From Archegozetes longisetosus (taxonomy: Eukaryota > Arthropoda > Arachnida > Sarcoptiformes > Trhypochthoniidae), in contig JAEMBT020000004.1 of NCBI GenBank assembly GCA_018873245.2, positions 7,171,073-7,235,072 of the forward strand: DNA of 64,000 nt, in the 5' to 3' direction. Position 1 is the stretch's first letter. Every line of letters begins with the position of its first letter. Below the pieces are notes generated by a model, which saw only the letters and a list, made by a program, of their open reading frames with translations, did no database searches and had not been told where the DNA came from. Positions 35,002-49,191 of this stretch are shown piece after piece. A program made the position numbers and the translations under genes.

Positions 35002-38000
35002 ATGGAAGTGGAGTCTCAGCTACGGTCAACAAGTGATACTTCAGGTGTTAATGCCAACGAAAATGCTTGGGTTGAAATTCAATTAAAAACTTTCACCAAT
35101 TGGGCTAATGAACAATTAAAACCTGTCGGTTTGAGCGTGACCAATTTGCGGACAGACTTTTGCGATGGACTCAAATTGATAGCACTGGTAGAGGTTTTAC
35201 AGAAGAGAAAACTCAAAAAGATAAAGAAGCCAATCAATCAACATCAATACATTGAAAATGTACAAATCGCTCTCAATGCTATTGCTTCCGAAAATATTAA
35301 GCTTGTTAATATCGGTAAGAATTCATCTTTTATTATCTTTTTTAAACTGTTTAAATCTATAGTTGTTTTGATGATCAGAAAAAATGAATACTCTATAAAC
35401 ACTTTATTGAGTTATGGTAGTTGTTGATAGAAAGTTATGCTATAATTTGATACGAAACTTGTAAACAAACAGGTAGCACAGACATAGTGGCTGGTAATTT
35501 AAAATTGATTTTGGGTATGGTTTGGCTCCTGATTATGCGCTATCAAATTGGAAAGACATCGACTCCACCAAAGAAATTGATGCTCTCATGGCTTGAGGCA
35601 GCTCTACCTGAATTCAATATCACTAATTTCACAACCGGTTAGTTTTACTTTGAGTTCCATAATTATGGAAAATAAATTTACTCGAAACCAGGAATAAAAT
35701 TGGTGTTGTTTACTTTTCTAAAGACTGGAATAGCGGGATAGCATTGGCCGCACTCCTGGAATACTGTAAGCCAGGATTGTTTGCCAATTGGAAAACACTC
35801 AGTCCTAAAAATGCGTAAATCAACTTTTCATATTTCATCCAAAACTTTACATTTCTCTTTACTGCCAACTAATATTCAATTAATTATTTAAATCAATTAG
35901 AGTTCAAAATTGTAGTCAATCGATGACAATCGCTCAAAATGAGTTAAATGTGCCAATGATTCTGACGCCAGAGGATTTAAGTAATCCTTATTTGGATGAA
36001 AGATCTGGAATGACTTATTTGTCATATTTCATGAAAGAAGACGGTCCCGGCTATAAATCTACTCTTGCTTGGGTTCAGAAAACTTTACCTCATTGTAACA
36101 TTAACAATCTAAGTGTATGTATAAACCATTTTATTATTGTTTCGAAAGTCAGACCCAGACTTCCACACCAAGCTAACTCTTAGACAACACCATAGAAAGT
36201 ATTAGCAGTTAATTGAAGCAAAGTTTAATGATTGAAACTTATGCCAAATCACATCTGCTTTCTGTTAAATCCAGACTGACTGGAATACTGGACTACATTT
36301 ATGTGCACTCGTTACTGAATTGGGAGGTACAGTACCGGGTTATCCACATCTTAGCAAAGAAAGAGAGTCATGGGAACAAAATCTGCAATTGGGTATAACC
36401 AAATATTGCTCATTATAAAATATAAATTTATTACTTTATTATTCTATCGTGTACCTCTAGCTATAAATGCTGGCAAATACTTAGGTGTCGAACCGCCTAA
36501 TTCTCTCAAAGCTAAACATTTCGCTGACCCTAATATTGAGCATTTCGGTGTCATGGCATATATCGCTAGATTTAGATTCATCAAAGGCAGATCTAAACGA
36601 GAAAAGCTTAGGATAACCGGCATCAACTTAAACAACGTGTTTGTCAACAAAACGGTAGACTGCTTTCACGAAACAAATAATACAGATTTGATGAATGAGC
36701 TAAAATATGAAATTTTCAAATTCTAATCAAAGGCTCATTTCGATATTGAACTGTTGGAACAAGAGCTTGAATTGGAACAAATAAGAGCAGAGGTTCACAG
36801 TCCGAGCAACAAACTCGTTACGTCTCAAATTACACTGAATAAATTAGGGGGATCTGGAATTTTCACTCCAACTGAAACTGGAATACATGAAGTTAGAACA
36901 TAACCAAAAGTTTATCAATAAATCTAATTAAATCTTTTCGTAAAACCTGTATTTCATTATGAGTTTTCTATTTCTAATATCAGTTGAGTTTGTATTACAA
37001 GAATGAAGTGGCTACTGTTCCATTACAAATCAAAGTCCATCCCGATTTATCAAAAGTATTGTTTTCTGGCATTGATCCCTGCAATTTGGGATCAGTCGTA
37101 GAAGTATTGGTAAGTTTGACCAACGTCTTAAAAACTAGATTTTGGTTTGTAATTAATTCTTGCATTGGCATAACTTTAAAATAGATTAACTCGAACGGGG
37201 CTGGTACTGGCAAAGTCAATGTAGAAGCAATCTCACCGACTGGAAGAATTATTCCGTGTCTTATTGTAGAGAAAAGTGGTCTATATACCGCTAATTTTAC
37301 TCCTGACCAAATTGGTATGACTAATTGCATACTTATTGCGAGTTAAACATTAACTGTAAATTTATATTATAAGGTGAGTGGAGAATAGCTGTCACTTATT
37401 CTGGTGAACACATAAATGGAAGTCCATTTCCTTGCCTGGTATTCGACAGCAGCAAAGTTATTATACAAGGATTAGACTACTGCTATACCGGTCAAGAAAC
37501 GTCTTTTGTGTGCAACGCAAGTGATGCCGGTTGGGGTGAAGTCAAGTTCAAAGTAGAGACACAATCAAATGATTTAGTCTCAATCAAAGTGAATGAACGC
37601 GGAGATGGAATTTACAAAGTTTCGTTCACTCCTACCATTACCGGCAAATATAATGTCTTTGTCACCTTCAATAATGTTAACGTGAAGGGCTCTCCCTTTG
37701 CATTGACTGTCTTGAGTTCAGACGAAAACATAACTGAAAAAACTAAAATCAAGTATTTGAAACCAACCCCAAGTCCGCGCTCGACTCTTCACAGTTCGTC
37801 GAGTGAAGAACATCGACAGAGAATAGAAAATATAACATCACTTTTAGCCCGTAATAACTTGGAATCTCATAGTATTGATCCTCAAATGGATACTTCTAAT
37901 AATGTAAGTTCTAATTTGCGTAGACTAGAATGAAAATTACAATAGCATATTTTACCAATTTCGAAACCACGTGTAAAAGCTTGCACTCACTTCATACCGC

Positions 38001-41000
38001 ATAAATTTAGCTCTTATTATACTATTTCATAAAACTAAACAGTGCTATGTTATCACGAAGTATTGCTGCCTCATGATTACACATTTGTTAGCACCCCAGC
38101 TCATCAATTATAATACTTTCTGAGTTAAATTTATCACTTGCAACAGCTCGCTTTTCAAAAACACTTATCAGGCTTAAAAATAGTTCTATAAACATGACCT
38201 AATCATGTTCTGCACTTAATCACATTTCTGTTGAATTAGACTTATAATTTTGAACTAGAATTTGGTGGTTTGGGTCTACAGGGTCTAATCTACAAATTCT
38301 AAAATCACTTGCAAAACTTTACGAATTAATTATATGTACTTGAAAGTGCCTCGATCTTCATAAAGATAATCTCTAAATCTTGATAACCAAGAATACTTTG
38401 GTTCACTGACAATTAATACGATGAGTTCTGGTTTTAAAATTTAGGACAAGCTTTTTTATAGTCAAATAATTGACACAAAGAAATTAATATACTTTATGGT
38501 TGAATTCGTATAACGATAAAATCTAATGAATAGGTTTAGTTGTAAACTAAAACTCTTGAAACTGTAGAACAGGAAGGGTTTGTGTCGCAATACCTGTCTA
38601 CTAATGCAACACCCTTTCAACAAGTTTATCTTAAACTTTAAGGACTGCTAAGTATTTAGGATCTAAGATCGGCAAATCTCAGTCTGACTCCTACAGTACA
38701 TTTTATATGTTTACCATATTTTATGAATGTATGTAATCTCGTGAACTATATTTAAAAGCAATACAGTAAACCTTTCTAACTTGAACATTAGTTAAGTGGT
38801 TTTTAAAAATCGATAACAATGCGTTCTTTCTGTGGGGCTTTAATGTTGTACTTTAAAAACTACTTAACTGCACGCTTAAGTTAAACAGAATATACTGCAA
38901 TACTCAATTTGATAGGACGATAACCCGACAATACCAATGCTAGAAAACCAAAAACTGTTTGCCCGCTCGACGTGGGCTAATGATTCGGCAACGAAAACTT
39001 TTTCATCTGAAGATCGTACTCATCCACAGATGCCATCAGGAATGAAAGCTCAAAAACTGTTGAACCTCCATAGAGTGACTGCGAATGGCAACGGATTGAA
39101 GTTAGTACCTGTGAAAAGACCGGTAGTTTTCACGATAACAGCTCCAGGCTTCCAACAGGATGATATAAGCATTGTTGTTACAGGTAATGATAGATCAGAT
39201 TTGCATTTATAGCGATCAGTAATAATCAAATTGATTTTACAGCTCCTTCTAATCGCGAAATTCCGTTTCGAATGGATACTATCAAAGCAGGTCATTACGA
39301 GGTGGAGTACATAACACCCGAGGTGGGAGAACATATCATTGAGGTTAAAGCGTTAGGCAAACCAATACCTGGAAACCCATTTCATAGTTCAGCTTATGAT
39401 TCAACCAAAATCAAAGTGGGCGCTATACCTAATGGTATACTTGGCAAACATGTTCAATTTGAAAGTGAGTATCAATTTTTGTGTCATCTCAAACACTGTA
39501 ATCCAAATTTGGCATGTGATTTACATTGAATTGCTGTGCAGTCGACTGCAGTGAAGCTGGTTCTGGTAATCTTGAAATACTTGTCAATGGTGGTCGAGTT
39601 ACTAGTGAAGTGAAAAATTTAGGCAACCACCACTTTCTGGCCTCGTTTATTCCACATTCCGTATCACTGCATACAATTGAGATGAAGTTCAATGGCGAGC
39701 ATGTGTCAGGTTCTCCATGGAAGTGCGAGATATTTCCGCCACACTTTCCATCAAATTCTCAGTTGAAAAAAGGATTACTTAAAGTACAATCTTTAGAGTC
39801 ATTTCCAGTCGGACAAACCCATTCTTTTGACATAACTGCTCCTGGATTTAAAAAAGAAGATATCGAAGTCTCAATAGTGGGGCCTTCGAAAATAAAAGTT
39901 CAAAATCGAATATTAGACCTGCAAAACGACACTTTTAGGGTATATTTCAGTGTTTCAATTGTTGGTACCTACATGTTTGAGATCAATGTGATCGGTCAGC
40001 CACTTATGGTAAATGCGTTCTCGTCTAAAGCTTACGACATATCACGAATCACTGTAAGCGAGATTCCGAAGAATTGCTTAATTGGACATAAGTGTGAATT
40101 TCAAGGTTAACATTAATGCAAAGCTCGTCTAAAGTATTTGAAAAACTGAAATTTTCTCTTTTTCAACCAAACCTAGTCGATGCTTCTCAGGCAGGAGAGG
40201 GTCAGCTCGAAATTGCAGTAAATGATGGAGAAGTTCCCAATCAGGTTCAAGTATTAGGAAATGGCAAATGTTTGGTTAATTTCACTCCCGAAGCATTGAT
40301 TCCACATATTGTTGATATAAAATTTAACGGAGAAAATGTACCTGGTATGAGACTAACTCTTTGAACTGTATGAAAGCAAAGGTTAAGTGAATTTGTTCCA
40401 AATAAATAGGATGTCCTTTTGTTTGTGAGATATCCGATACGACACAATTCAACGTGGATCTATCTCACATCGAACTGGTACCCGTTGGAATGGCTGCTAG
40501 GTTTGGCATCACCTCAACGGTGCCAATTCAGCCGCAATCGATTCGTGCCATAATCACTTCGCCAACTGGAAAACAAATACCTGTCAACATCGACTACGCT
40601 GACGGGTGCGTTTGTGAATTCATTCCTCTAGAAGTTGGACCACATATCATATTAATAGAACATTGCGGCCGGTCAATTAGTGCATCGCCTTTAGTAGTTA
40701 AATCATATGACTCTAAAAAAGTGTTGGTTACGCCTGTTTCTTCAGGCAGTATAGGAAAAGTTGTTCAATTCATTGTTGATGCAAGTAATTCAGGCGAAGG
40801 CAACCTCGAGATTGCTGTCAACGCCAAAGGCGAGAACATTGTAACACAGGTTCATCCGATGGGAGGGGCCAAGTTTGGCGTCTCATTCGTCCCTAATGAA
40901 AACGCTGATCACATCGTTTCCATCACTTTCAACGGCCAACCAGTTTCAGGTCTGATTTCCAAACTCATATTCAATTTAATCTTTTTCTAATCGAGCTAAT

Positions 41001-44000
41001 TTCACCTAAAATGGTTTATAGGCAGTCCATTCATAGTTTACGTGAACCCAGAGATGAACAAAGTTTCTGTTAGCGGAACAGCTTTACATTTTGCACCAGT
41101 CGAACAAACTGCCACTTTAACTATACACAACGCAACTTCAGAACATGATTTATTCACAAAAATTCAAGGTAATTCGATTTAATTTGGTTCTCCAGTCATT
41201 CTAACAGAGTCTTTATATAAAATAGGTCCAAACGGACAGTTAATTGCCGCTTCCTTAAAAAGAGACTCCGAAAGTGGAATTATAAATGTGGAGTTTCTGC
41301 CTAATACTCCAGGTATGCGGTTATTATTCAAGCTTATAATTATAATTTCGCAACACACCTCATTATCATTTTATTGTATTCTTTCCTCTATAAGGCGAAT
41401 ATCTCATACAATTGAAATATAAGGGAATACCTATTCCTGGTTCACCCTTTTCCTCAAAGATTTATGACATTAAAAGAATCAAAGTTAAAGAAATTCCCAG
41501 AGAAATTGTAATCGGAAAACCTGTCACTTTTATAGGTATGAGATTCTATTTCAGTCAACTTTTTCCACCCAATTGTTACAGATTTAAGTTTATTCAAGTT
41601 TAAAATTAATTTAATCTTTGCATTTGCTGCTGGATAGGCGTGATGTGCGCCCATCCTATTTCGTTGAGTATGATCTGCAACAATAGGGCAAAGCTTTTAA
41701 AACTTGTAATCTTTATAGCCTTAATCGATGTGTGAATTAGTAACTTATAAAAATTATTTGGTGTATGTTTAGTTGAAGCCGCAAATGCAGGTCCCGGCAA
41801 TTTGGAAGTTATAGTTAACAATGGAAAAGTTCCGTCCACTCCAAAAGCATTGGGTCCAAGTTTGTATGCCATCACTTTTGTGCCTAAAGAAGTAGAGGAT
41901 CACACTGTTGATATCAAGTTCAATGGAGAAGCTGTTCCAGGTCTTGAGATTTAAAAATTCAAAGCGAGTCAATGAAATAATAGAGTTTTATATTGTGTGA
42001 CAGGCTCACCATTTACTTGTGCAGTACTCGATGCTTCAAAAGTTACTATAAATAAGGATGGATTAGAAAAAATAGCCGTTCTTTCAAGCGCGAGGTTCAC
42101 TGTTGAAACTAATGGCTCGTGTCTATCAGAGAACAGTGTTATTATTCTTGGTATATACTTATATACTTCTAATCTAACTCAGATTCATCAAATCAAAATC
42201 TAATGCTTTTACTAATCAATAGGTCCTACACACAAAACGTTGAAAGCCCTTCTAAGCGGTGATCCTCAGAATGGGTATCAAGTTGAGTTCACGCCAACAG
42301 AAGTTGGCGATCATGCTATTGATGTTAAGATCGGCGGCTCGTCAGTTCCTGGCTGTCCTTTCCTTGTGAAAGCTTATGACTCAAAGAATGTTCGAATCTC
42401 TGAAATAACAAGTGGAACTGTTGGAAAACCTATTTATTTTTCAAGTAAATCAAGTTTTTTTCTAACTTATATTGTGTTCATTAATTAATTAGTTTAATTA
42501 AATTAAAAGTTGATGCGAGCGCTGCTGGTGCAGGAAATCTGGAAATAATAGTTTCAGCTAATGGTAGAAATGTTCCAAATTATGTTCAGTCAGAAGGAAA
42601 TGCCAAATTCCGCGTCAACTTCAAGCCAACCGAACCGAGCACTCATGTATTGAGCGTCAAATTCAATGGGAGCCCGTTCCAGGTAACATAGGAGGAGACC
42701 TTGGACTTTGTAGAAAAACTATCATTAATTTCATATTTCATTTATTTGTATTTTCATTTACTTCATTTGTAATTTGATTTGTTTTAACAGAAAAATCTGT
42801 TGTCAACCTTATTTTTCATTTATACAATAGGAAGTCCATACTTAGTTAAAGTCGTAGACAGTACTCAATCGATAATATCAGGTCAAACTTTAAGGATGGC
42901 TTCTCTTGGAAAAGGAGTTGATTTTATGGTCGAGAATAGAAACGATGACGCGAAGGAATGCAAAGTAGTTGTTACGAGTGAGTAGATTTACATCATTAGT
43001 CTAGCCTAAAGCGAAGTTATTCATTAACTTTTCTCTAAACCCATTATTAATTGATATGTAAACGAGCAAGTTTTAGATTAACACGAATCATCAATTATCA
43101 TTATAGCTCTCATAATTCAACGTTCATTGGTAACTTTTTTCATTAGTAATTATTCCCTAATATCATTAGACAAATGATTATTTTGTGAAGTTGAAGATTA
43201 AGCTGAAAGAAAGTGATTTAAAAGCTTATCTAATAGAGTAATGTTGTCGTTAGTTTGGTATAAACATTGAGTGAAACTGAAGTGTTGTGAAAACAAGCCC
43301 CAATATAGGTATTGTTAGTGCAACCTTTAAAAAAGTTGATATAGGACAAGACCTATATTATTCATTTGATAAACTTTATAAAAAATATACATTCATTTAT
43401 CTTATGCAATCACTTTATTAAATATGCAAAATTCAGTCATTTCGTTAATCAACTAGTTTTAATTAATTCAACCAAAATTTCACAACTGATTGCACGCACG
43501 AAAGAATAGCAAATATATAGTTTGAAGCTAGAATCTCATTCCTAAGAAACGCTATCCAACGGTTAAATCTTAATCCCTAAGCCTTAAAATTTTTGTTCGA
43601 CTTTCTTGACTTACTGTTACGTAGAACCCAAACAATTTAGATTCAATGAACTTATTGAAAACTTGTACGATACTTGAATCTTTCATTACTTTCTAGTTAG
43701 AAGAAAGTATCTATAGTTTTTGTGGCAGATATCCAAAAATTTCATACTGATTTAAGATTTATTCAATTTGAAGGTCCTTCTGGTAAGAAAATCGAGACTG
43801 ATGTAATCCCACAAGGAAATGGGTTTCAAGTTCGCTTCAAGCCATATGAAGTTGGTATGCAAACACTTGCTAGTTTTGTTTAGGTCAATATTTCATCACT
43901 CTGGCTTATTTAGGGCCTCACCAAGTGTTGGTTCTTCTCGATGGTGTGACAGTCCCCGGCTGTCCATTCAGTTGTAATGTATATGATGTGAATAAAGTTA

Positions 44001-47000
44001 ATATATCTGGCCTTAACTCATGTTGTGTAGGAAAGCCAATGACATTTCAAGGTAGTATTGCTAGAGTAAAAGTTTTTCCAATAAGTAATTAAGCGAATTA
44101 ATGCCAAATTCATTAAATACCTTTCAGTTGACGCCTCACAAGCAGGAGAGGGAACCTTAGAGCTTGTCGTCACAACTCGCAAATCTTCAGTTAGGGCTGA
44201 AGTGCTTATGAAAAGCAGAGGTTTATATAACGTTACTTTCGTTCCACAAGAAGTAGTTTCACATTATATTAATATAACTTTCAACGAAGAAGATGTTCCA
44301 GGTCTGAATCACCACTCATTTCAGTTATGATTATTTGAAACATTTATATTGAAAATACGTATTTCTATTATCAATAGGAAGTCCATTCAAGATAGAGGTT
44401 ACCAGTCAAGACGTTAAGGACTCAACTCTTTCGAACACGATTATTAAATCTGTTTCAGAAGAAAAAACCGACAAAAGAATGAGCGGAGGATTAGTTGGAT
44501 CTTTGAATGTTGTAGAATTCGATGGTACGGGTTGCGATGGCAAAATCGAAGCAGTTGTTACAGGTAGTCATCTCGTTATTTGAGCCTCTTTGCATTTACC
44601 TCTGATTTGTCACGATTTTTCACTTGAATTTATCGATTGATTTCATTATTTTGAAGGTCCTCATCAAACACCAGTCAATGCAACGGCTATAAAAACAAGT
44701 GATAATAAGATAAAATTGGAGTATCACGCAAAAGAAATAGGAATGCATAAAATGGAGATATTCAATGACGGAAAATCTATTCTTAAGAAACCGTTTTTTA
44801 TTGAGGTCTGTGATCCGAGTCGGGTAAAGATAAGCGATTTACAAGACGGAGTCGTAGGAAGAGATCAACATTTCAAAGGTATTTCATTAAAGAAATATTG
44901 CTTTTGGTTTCTCTGTTTGATTGATCTAATCATGAAATAGTTGACGCCTCGAGAGCTGGTCGCGGAGTATTAAGTGTTAACATCGTTTGCGGTGAAAAAG
45001 AAATTGCTCACAATATTAAAGAGATCGGTTCCAGCGTTTATGTAGTGTCATACACCCCACGCATTGATTTGCCGCATCATATCGATGTCAAATACAACGG
45101 ATATTCAGCGCCCGGTTTTCCTCAGATGGTTGAGATTCGCGATCCGTCTCAGTCTATTATAGTTCATGGAAATGGACTCAAATCGTCTATTCCTGGAGAA
45201 AACGCAACTTTTATCATTGAAACTGGTGGTTTTGCTTCAGCTAAAGACTTTGATATCATTGTGACTGATCCGAATGGATCTCCTCTTCCTGTTAAGTGCT
45301 ATCAACAGAAGAACGGCAGTCTTTTAGTTGAATGGAATCCAGTCCGAACAGGTATTATAATAATTAACTGGATATTAACGATATACTCAAAAATATTCTT
45401 TTAGGTCATCATAAGATTGATGTCTTGCACTTTGACAAACCAGTATCGGGTTCTCCATTCAAATGCGAATCTTTCGATGCGTCTAAAGTCAAACTCGAAA
45501 AGATCAAGCTAAATAATTTGGTCGTGAATAAAAAGATCAATTTTTCATGTGAGTCAATTAAATTGATCAACTTTTATTGAAATTAATGAATTCTAAAATT
45601 TTTTCAAAAGTAAATCGAAAGGATGCGGGATATGCCGAACTTGATGTGACAGTGACGAGTCCATTAGGTAGACATTTGCCAATCGAAGTGAAAGGCATGC
45701 CCGACGGTGAGGGAGAACTGATCGAGTTTGTGCCGACAGTTCCCGGAAAATACAAAATAGCCATAACCTATGGAGGCGTTGAAGTGCCCAACAGTCCGAT
45801 CACTTTCATAGCACAAGAAGGACTTTCTCCCAAAGTAGACGGAAGTGGTTTGCATCACGGCATTGTCAACGAACCATCAAGTTTCACAATCGATGCCACC
45901 GATATTTATGGTGTACCTGAAGTCAGAGTTGATGGACCTGATAGTGAGGCGACGTGTACAATAGAGAAAGAAAATGATTTTTTTCACGTGACCTATGTTC
46001 CGCTCGAAATTGGAGTTTTTGACGTACGCGTTCTGTGGAATGGAAGAGATGTTCCAGGTTTGTATTGGAATTTGAGTTGATTTTAAATGAAACTTAATGA
46101 AAATTGAACCCTTTCAGAGAGTCCTTTTCATCCTCGTATTGTAAACCTTCAGAAGGTTCGTGTGATTGGCGGATGGGATAATATACTAGATAAAGATAAT
46201 AAGATCTGTTTATGTCTTGGAGAAGAAAAAAGAATATCTTTTGATATAAGTGAAGCTGGACCTGGTATGAGCAAAATCATGTATTTATTGAGCTTAGTTT
46301 CATGTTTTGAAAAATAAAACTTGAAATTTTAGGAAAACTGACTGCAAAATTGAAAAATCCTGATTCAACAGTTGAAGACATGCTGGTTGAGCAAACAGGA
46401 CCACATAAATTCAGAATATGCTTCAGACCTAAATCAGAAGGTTTGATATCTTACATTGATGATTCCTAGTTCTGGCACAGCAAAACTTATCAATTTTGTT
46501 ACATTTGATTTACAGGTGAATTTCAGCTTCTCCTACATTACGCTGATTTAGCGTTACCACAGTCTCCAATCCAAGCCATTGTAAGTGAAACTTCTCAAAC
46601 ATCAGAGTGTGCTACTGTTGTCTTGAGAGGTCATGGCCTGGCAGGGGCTCGAGTTGGAGAAGAATCTGAATTTACAATTGACGGAACTGATGCTGGTGAT
46701 GGTGAACCAGAAGTGACTCTGACTGGAGTTAAGGCCGATATTCCGGTCAAAGTCTCTCAAATTAGCTCAAAGACTTTCAAAGCCATTTATACTCCTTCTA
46801 TTCAAGGTTTGTTTGATTTCCAATAAACAAAAGTACTTTAAACTCCATTTCAACAAATATCGGACTAAATTGTTAACTAAGTTCTAAATGAAAGGAAACG
46901 TCTTAAGCAAACTTAATATTTTTCTTACAGGAACTTATTTATTAAATGTGATTTGGGGCCAAAAACAAGTCAAAGGGTGTCCGCTTAAAGTTTCGATTCT

Positions 47001-47946
47001 TCCAAGTTGTGATGCAAGACGTGTCTTGTGTACAGGAGATGGATTGAAGGGTGGATCTGTTGGAAAAGAAATCAAAGCATTCATTGACACACGACGTGCC
47101 GGTCCAGGTCTGATTATTATTGAAGTTTGATTGATATGAAATGAATTTTGGGCCAAAATTCAATTATACTCACACAAAATACTTTAAAAATAGGAGAACT
47201 AACAGCACATTGTGTTGGACCGCATAAAATCGCTTATTGCGAACTCTATGACCAAATGGACGGAACATTTACATTATTTATTAAACCACAAGAAGGTGGC
47301 AAACATATGCTGACTATTAAATACGGTGGAGAACATGTTTCAGGTATGCCTACTACATATTCGAGAGGATCATGTGAATCTGAATAATTTGATATAACGA
47401 AAGGTTCACCCTTCACATTACGTATCGCTGGAGCACCCGATGCGTCTAAAGTTCGAGTTATTGGTCCAGGTATTGAACACGGTGTCCTACCCCTATATCA
47501 AAGTCGATTCATTTGTGACACAAGAGGAGCTGGCGCTGGACAACTGACTGTCAGAATTCGTGGGCCTAAAGGTATGGGTTTGTTTTGTGATCGTGTATTC
47601 ACAAACTATAGTTTGAACCATTTGAATGACAGGTGCCTTTAGAGTTGAAATGCAACGCGAAAGTCAAAAGGATAGGACCATCCTATGCAAATACGATCCT
47701 ACAGAACCTGGGGATTATAGAATAGAAGTAAAGTGGTCAGGAGAACACGTTCCCGGGTCTCCATTTGTGGTCATGATCTTTGACACTCAGGACGAACTAA
47801 GCAGATACTTACAGGGACACTATGGCACTCAAAGTGGTGCCACTTCTTTGCCTCCGCTCAATGCTGTCGAATGTCTTAATAATGGAATGTCTTATGGAAC
47901 TAGCTTTGGACAAATGTCTTGGAGAGGATCTACTGCTGAACTCTAA
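35002..47946 (+). CDS. jbug: Jitterbug-type filamin (three CH domains plus about 24 filamin repeats)
   Basis: An actin cross-linking scaffold. I read 38 exons, about 2,730 residues: 35002-35314, 35473-35637, 35724-35814, 35901-36114, 36275-36393, 36461-36654, 36733-36891, 36984-37109, 37185-37314, 37374-37903, 38916-39183, 39243-39464, 39542-40105, 40177-40344, 40410-40949, 41022-41168, 41226-41312, 41395-41535, 41773-41940, 42004-42150, 42223-42444, 42510-42682, 42831-42977, 43774-43854, 43914-44051, 44128-44301, 44378-44563, 44657-44878, 44941-45351, 45405-45548, 45611-46057, 46118-46264, 46333-46440, 46516-46806, 46931-47107, 47194-47343, 47404-47571 and 47633-47946. Exons 1-6 encode three calponin-homology domains (AWVEIQLKTFTNWANEQL; PPKKLMLSWLEAALPEF; GYKSTLAWVQKTLPHC), which separates jitterbug from two-CH filamins. 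The rest is filamin Ig repeats with recurring GSPF and DASKV motifs. Exon 5 has one extra A (run 36360-36363) and exon 22 lacks one base near 42668-42672. AATAAA is at 47954. Confidence 0.93.
37904..38915. other. Jitterbug intron 10 (about 1 kb)
   Basis: The donor GTAAGT follows DTSNN. Reading through it meets a stop nine codons later (TGA, ending 37936 or slightly before), so a short isoform ending here is possible. The intron contains an inverted repeat at about 38777-38890. No other exon was recognised. Confidence 0.6.
38777..38890. repeat. Inverted repeat in jitterbug intron 10
   Basis: The arms TTAGTTAAGTGGTTTTTAAA and TTTAAAAACTACTTAACTG are near-complementary, with a short loop. A small MITE is likely, but I could not define a target duplication. 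Confidence 0.6.
42978..43773. other. Jitterbug intron 23 (about 0.8 kb)
   Basis: The only other long intron in the repeat-coding half of the gene. It contains a short inverted pair, ATATAGGT and ACCTATAT, near 43303-43378. No exon was seen. Confidence 0.5.
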
Positions 47947-48920
47947 TCGCATGAATAAATTTTTTTATAATCACTTGAATGATAAATTTTTTGAGTAGTT
48001 TTATAAGTTTTCAATTTTATATATTTGTTATAACTTAAAGTCTTGTATTCCATTATATATTCATATATTTTTAGAAATTTTTCTATAACATTGAAAATAC
48101 AGTTTATCCTAAAGTTTTAAATCCATCATTCATTATATAATTAGAAGTTAAAAATAAAAAAGTATTCGCACAAACTAATTATTCGAATTATTGAATCATT
48201 AAAATTAAGAATCAGTCAAATGATATTCGGATAAACACTTTAAGTAATTGAGTCAAATGTTTCGAACAGTACGAGAAAAATTCAAATGTACGAATGTTAT
48301 TAAATATGAATGCAAGTGAAACTTTTTGAAAATGGCACTGGTTTAGCCTATTTTCTGTACCGGAGTACCGATCGTAAAATCGATTTTAGGGTACCTTAAA
48401 TTTCTTTGCCTGCTTACCTATCGTTAATTCACTTTGACAAACACGATTTCTTAATTTACAGATTGTGATAATGAATGAAGATAAGTAGGTAAATAACTTA
48501 TAAGTACGTATTAATAGCTAAAATGCTGAAAAACCAGTAGTCCAAACTATGATTAGTATGAATTGAATCACCTTTTGTAGTTAATTCAAGTTATCAAGTG
48601 TTAAACTCTAGAAATTATGAAGTGTAGAGTTTTCTCTCTATTTTCAGTCAACTTCTTAAGAACGACTTCAAATAGTCTTGAGCTGACAAAATTCAAATTA
48701 AATGTTTTCTTAATTCCGATCAGTGGCTTACTTTTTTTAACTTCAATGTTGTTAATCCAGTGAAATGTCTTTCGATATAATACGACATAAATTATGCATA
48801 GCATTGACATTCTTTATTTTTATCGATTTTGATGATTGATTTGCCTGGTTTTTTTTTTCAATTGGGCTCATTTTAATTCATTTTGTTCCGATCCCGAACC
48901 TTGACATAGAAGAGTATTTT

Positions 48921-49191
48921 TAGGGCGGCGAAGCCAGTAGGAGACCAGATACTCAAGCAACCCAACTCAAATCTTTTGCTAACTTGATATAAAATTTGTA
49001 CATTTTTGAACTGGAATTTTGTTAATTTTTTCTACTAATTGCTGCAGAATGAAGTAAAAATAAATTATAATCCAAGTTTAAAACGATTACAAAATAAGGT
49101 TTAATATATTTAATCAAAATGAATGTGGTGTGCGACCTGCTCTGAATTTCGGACTTAGTGCACTCTACTAGAAATTTTCTGGCTTGGCCAC
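48921..49191. mobile_element. Element related to the MITE at 889-1134
   Basis: The left end, TAGGGCGGCGAAGCCAGTAG, and the right end, TTCTGGCTTGGCCACT, are imperfect inverted copies. Both resemble CAGTGGCGAAGCCAG of the profilin-intron MITE, and the internal ACTCAAATC block is also shared. No clear target duplication remains. Confidence 0.55.

Noticed and set aside
36655..36732. In-frame stop in jitterbug after the third CH domain
   Set aside because: It falls in a 78-base intron (donor GTAGAC, acceptor CAAAG). Splicing gives VNKTAHFDIELL, a normal filamin strand, in frame.
36892..36983. Apparent frameshift after GIHEVRT in jitterbug
   Set aside because: The donor GTTAGA after GIHE and the acceptor at 36983 join it to LSLYYKNEVATVP in frame, so no error is needed.
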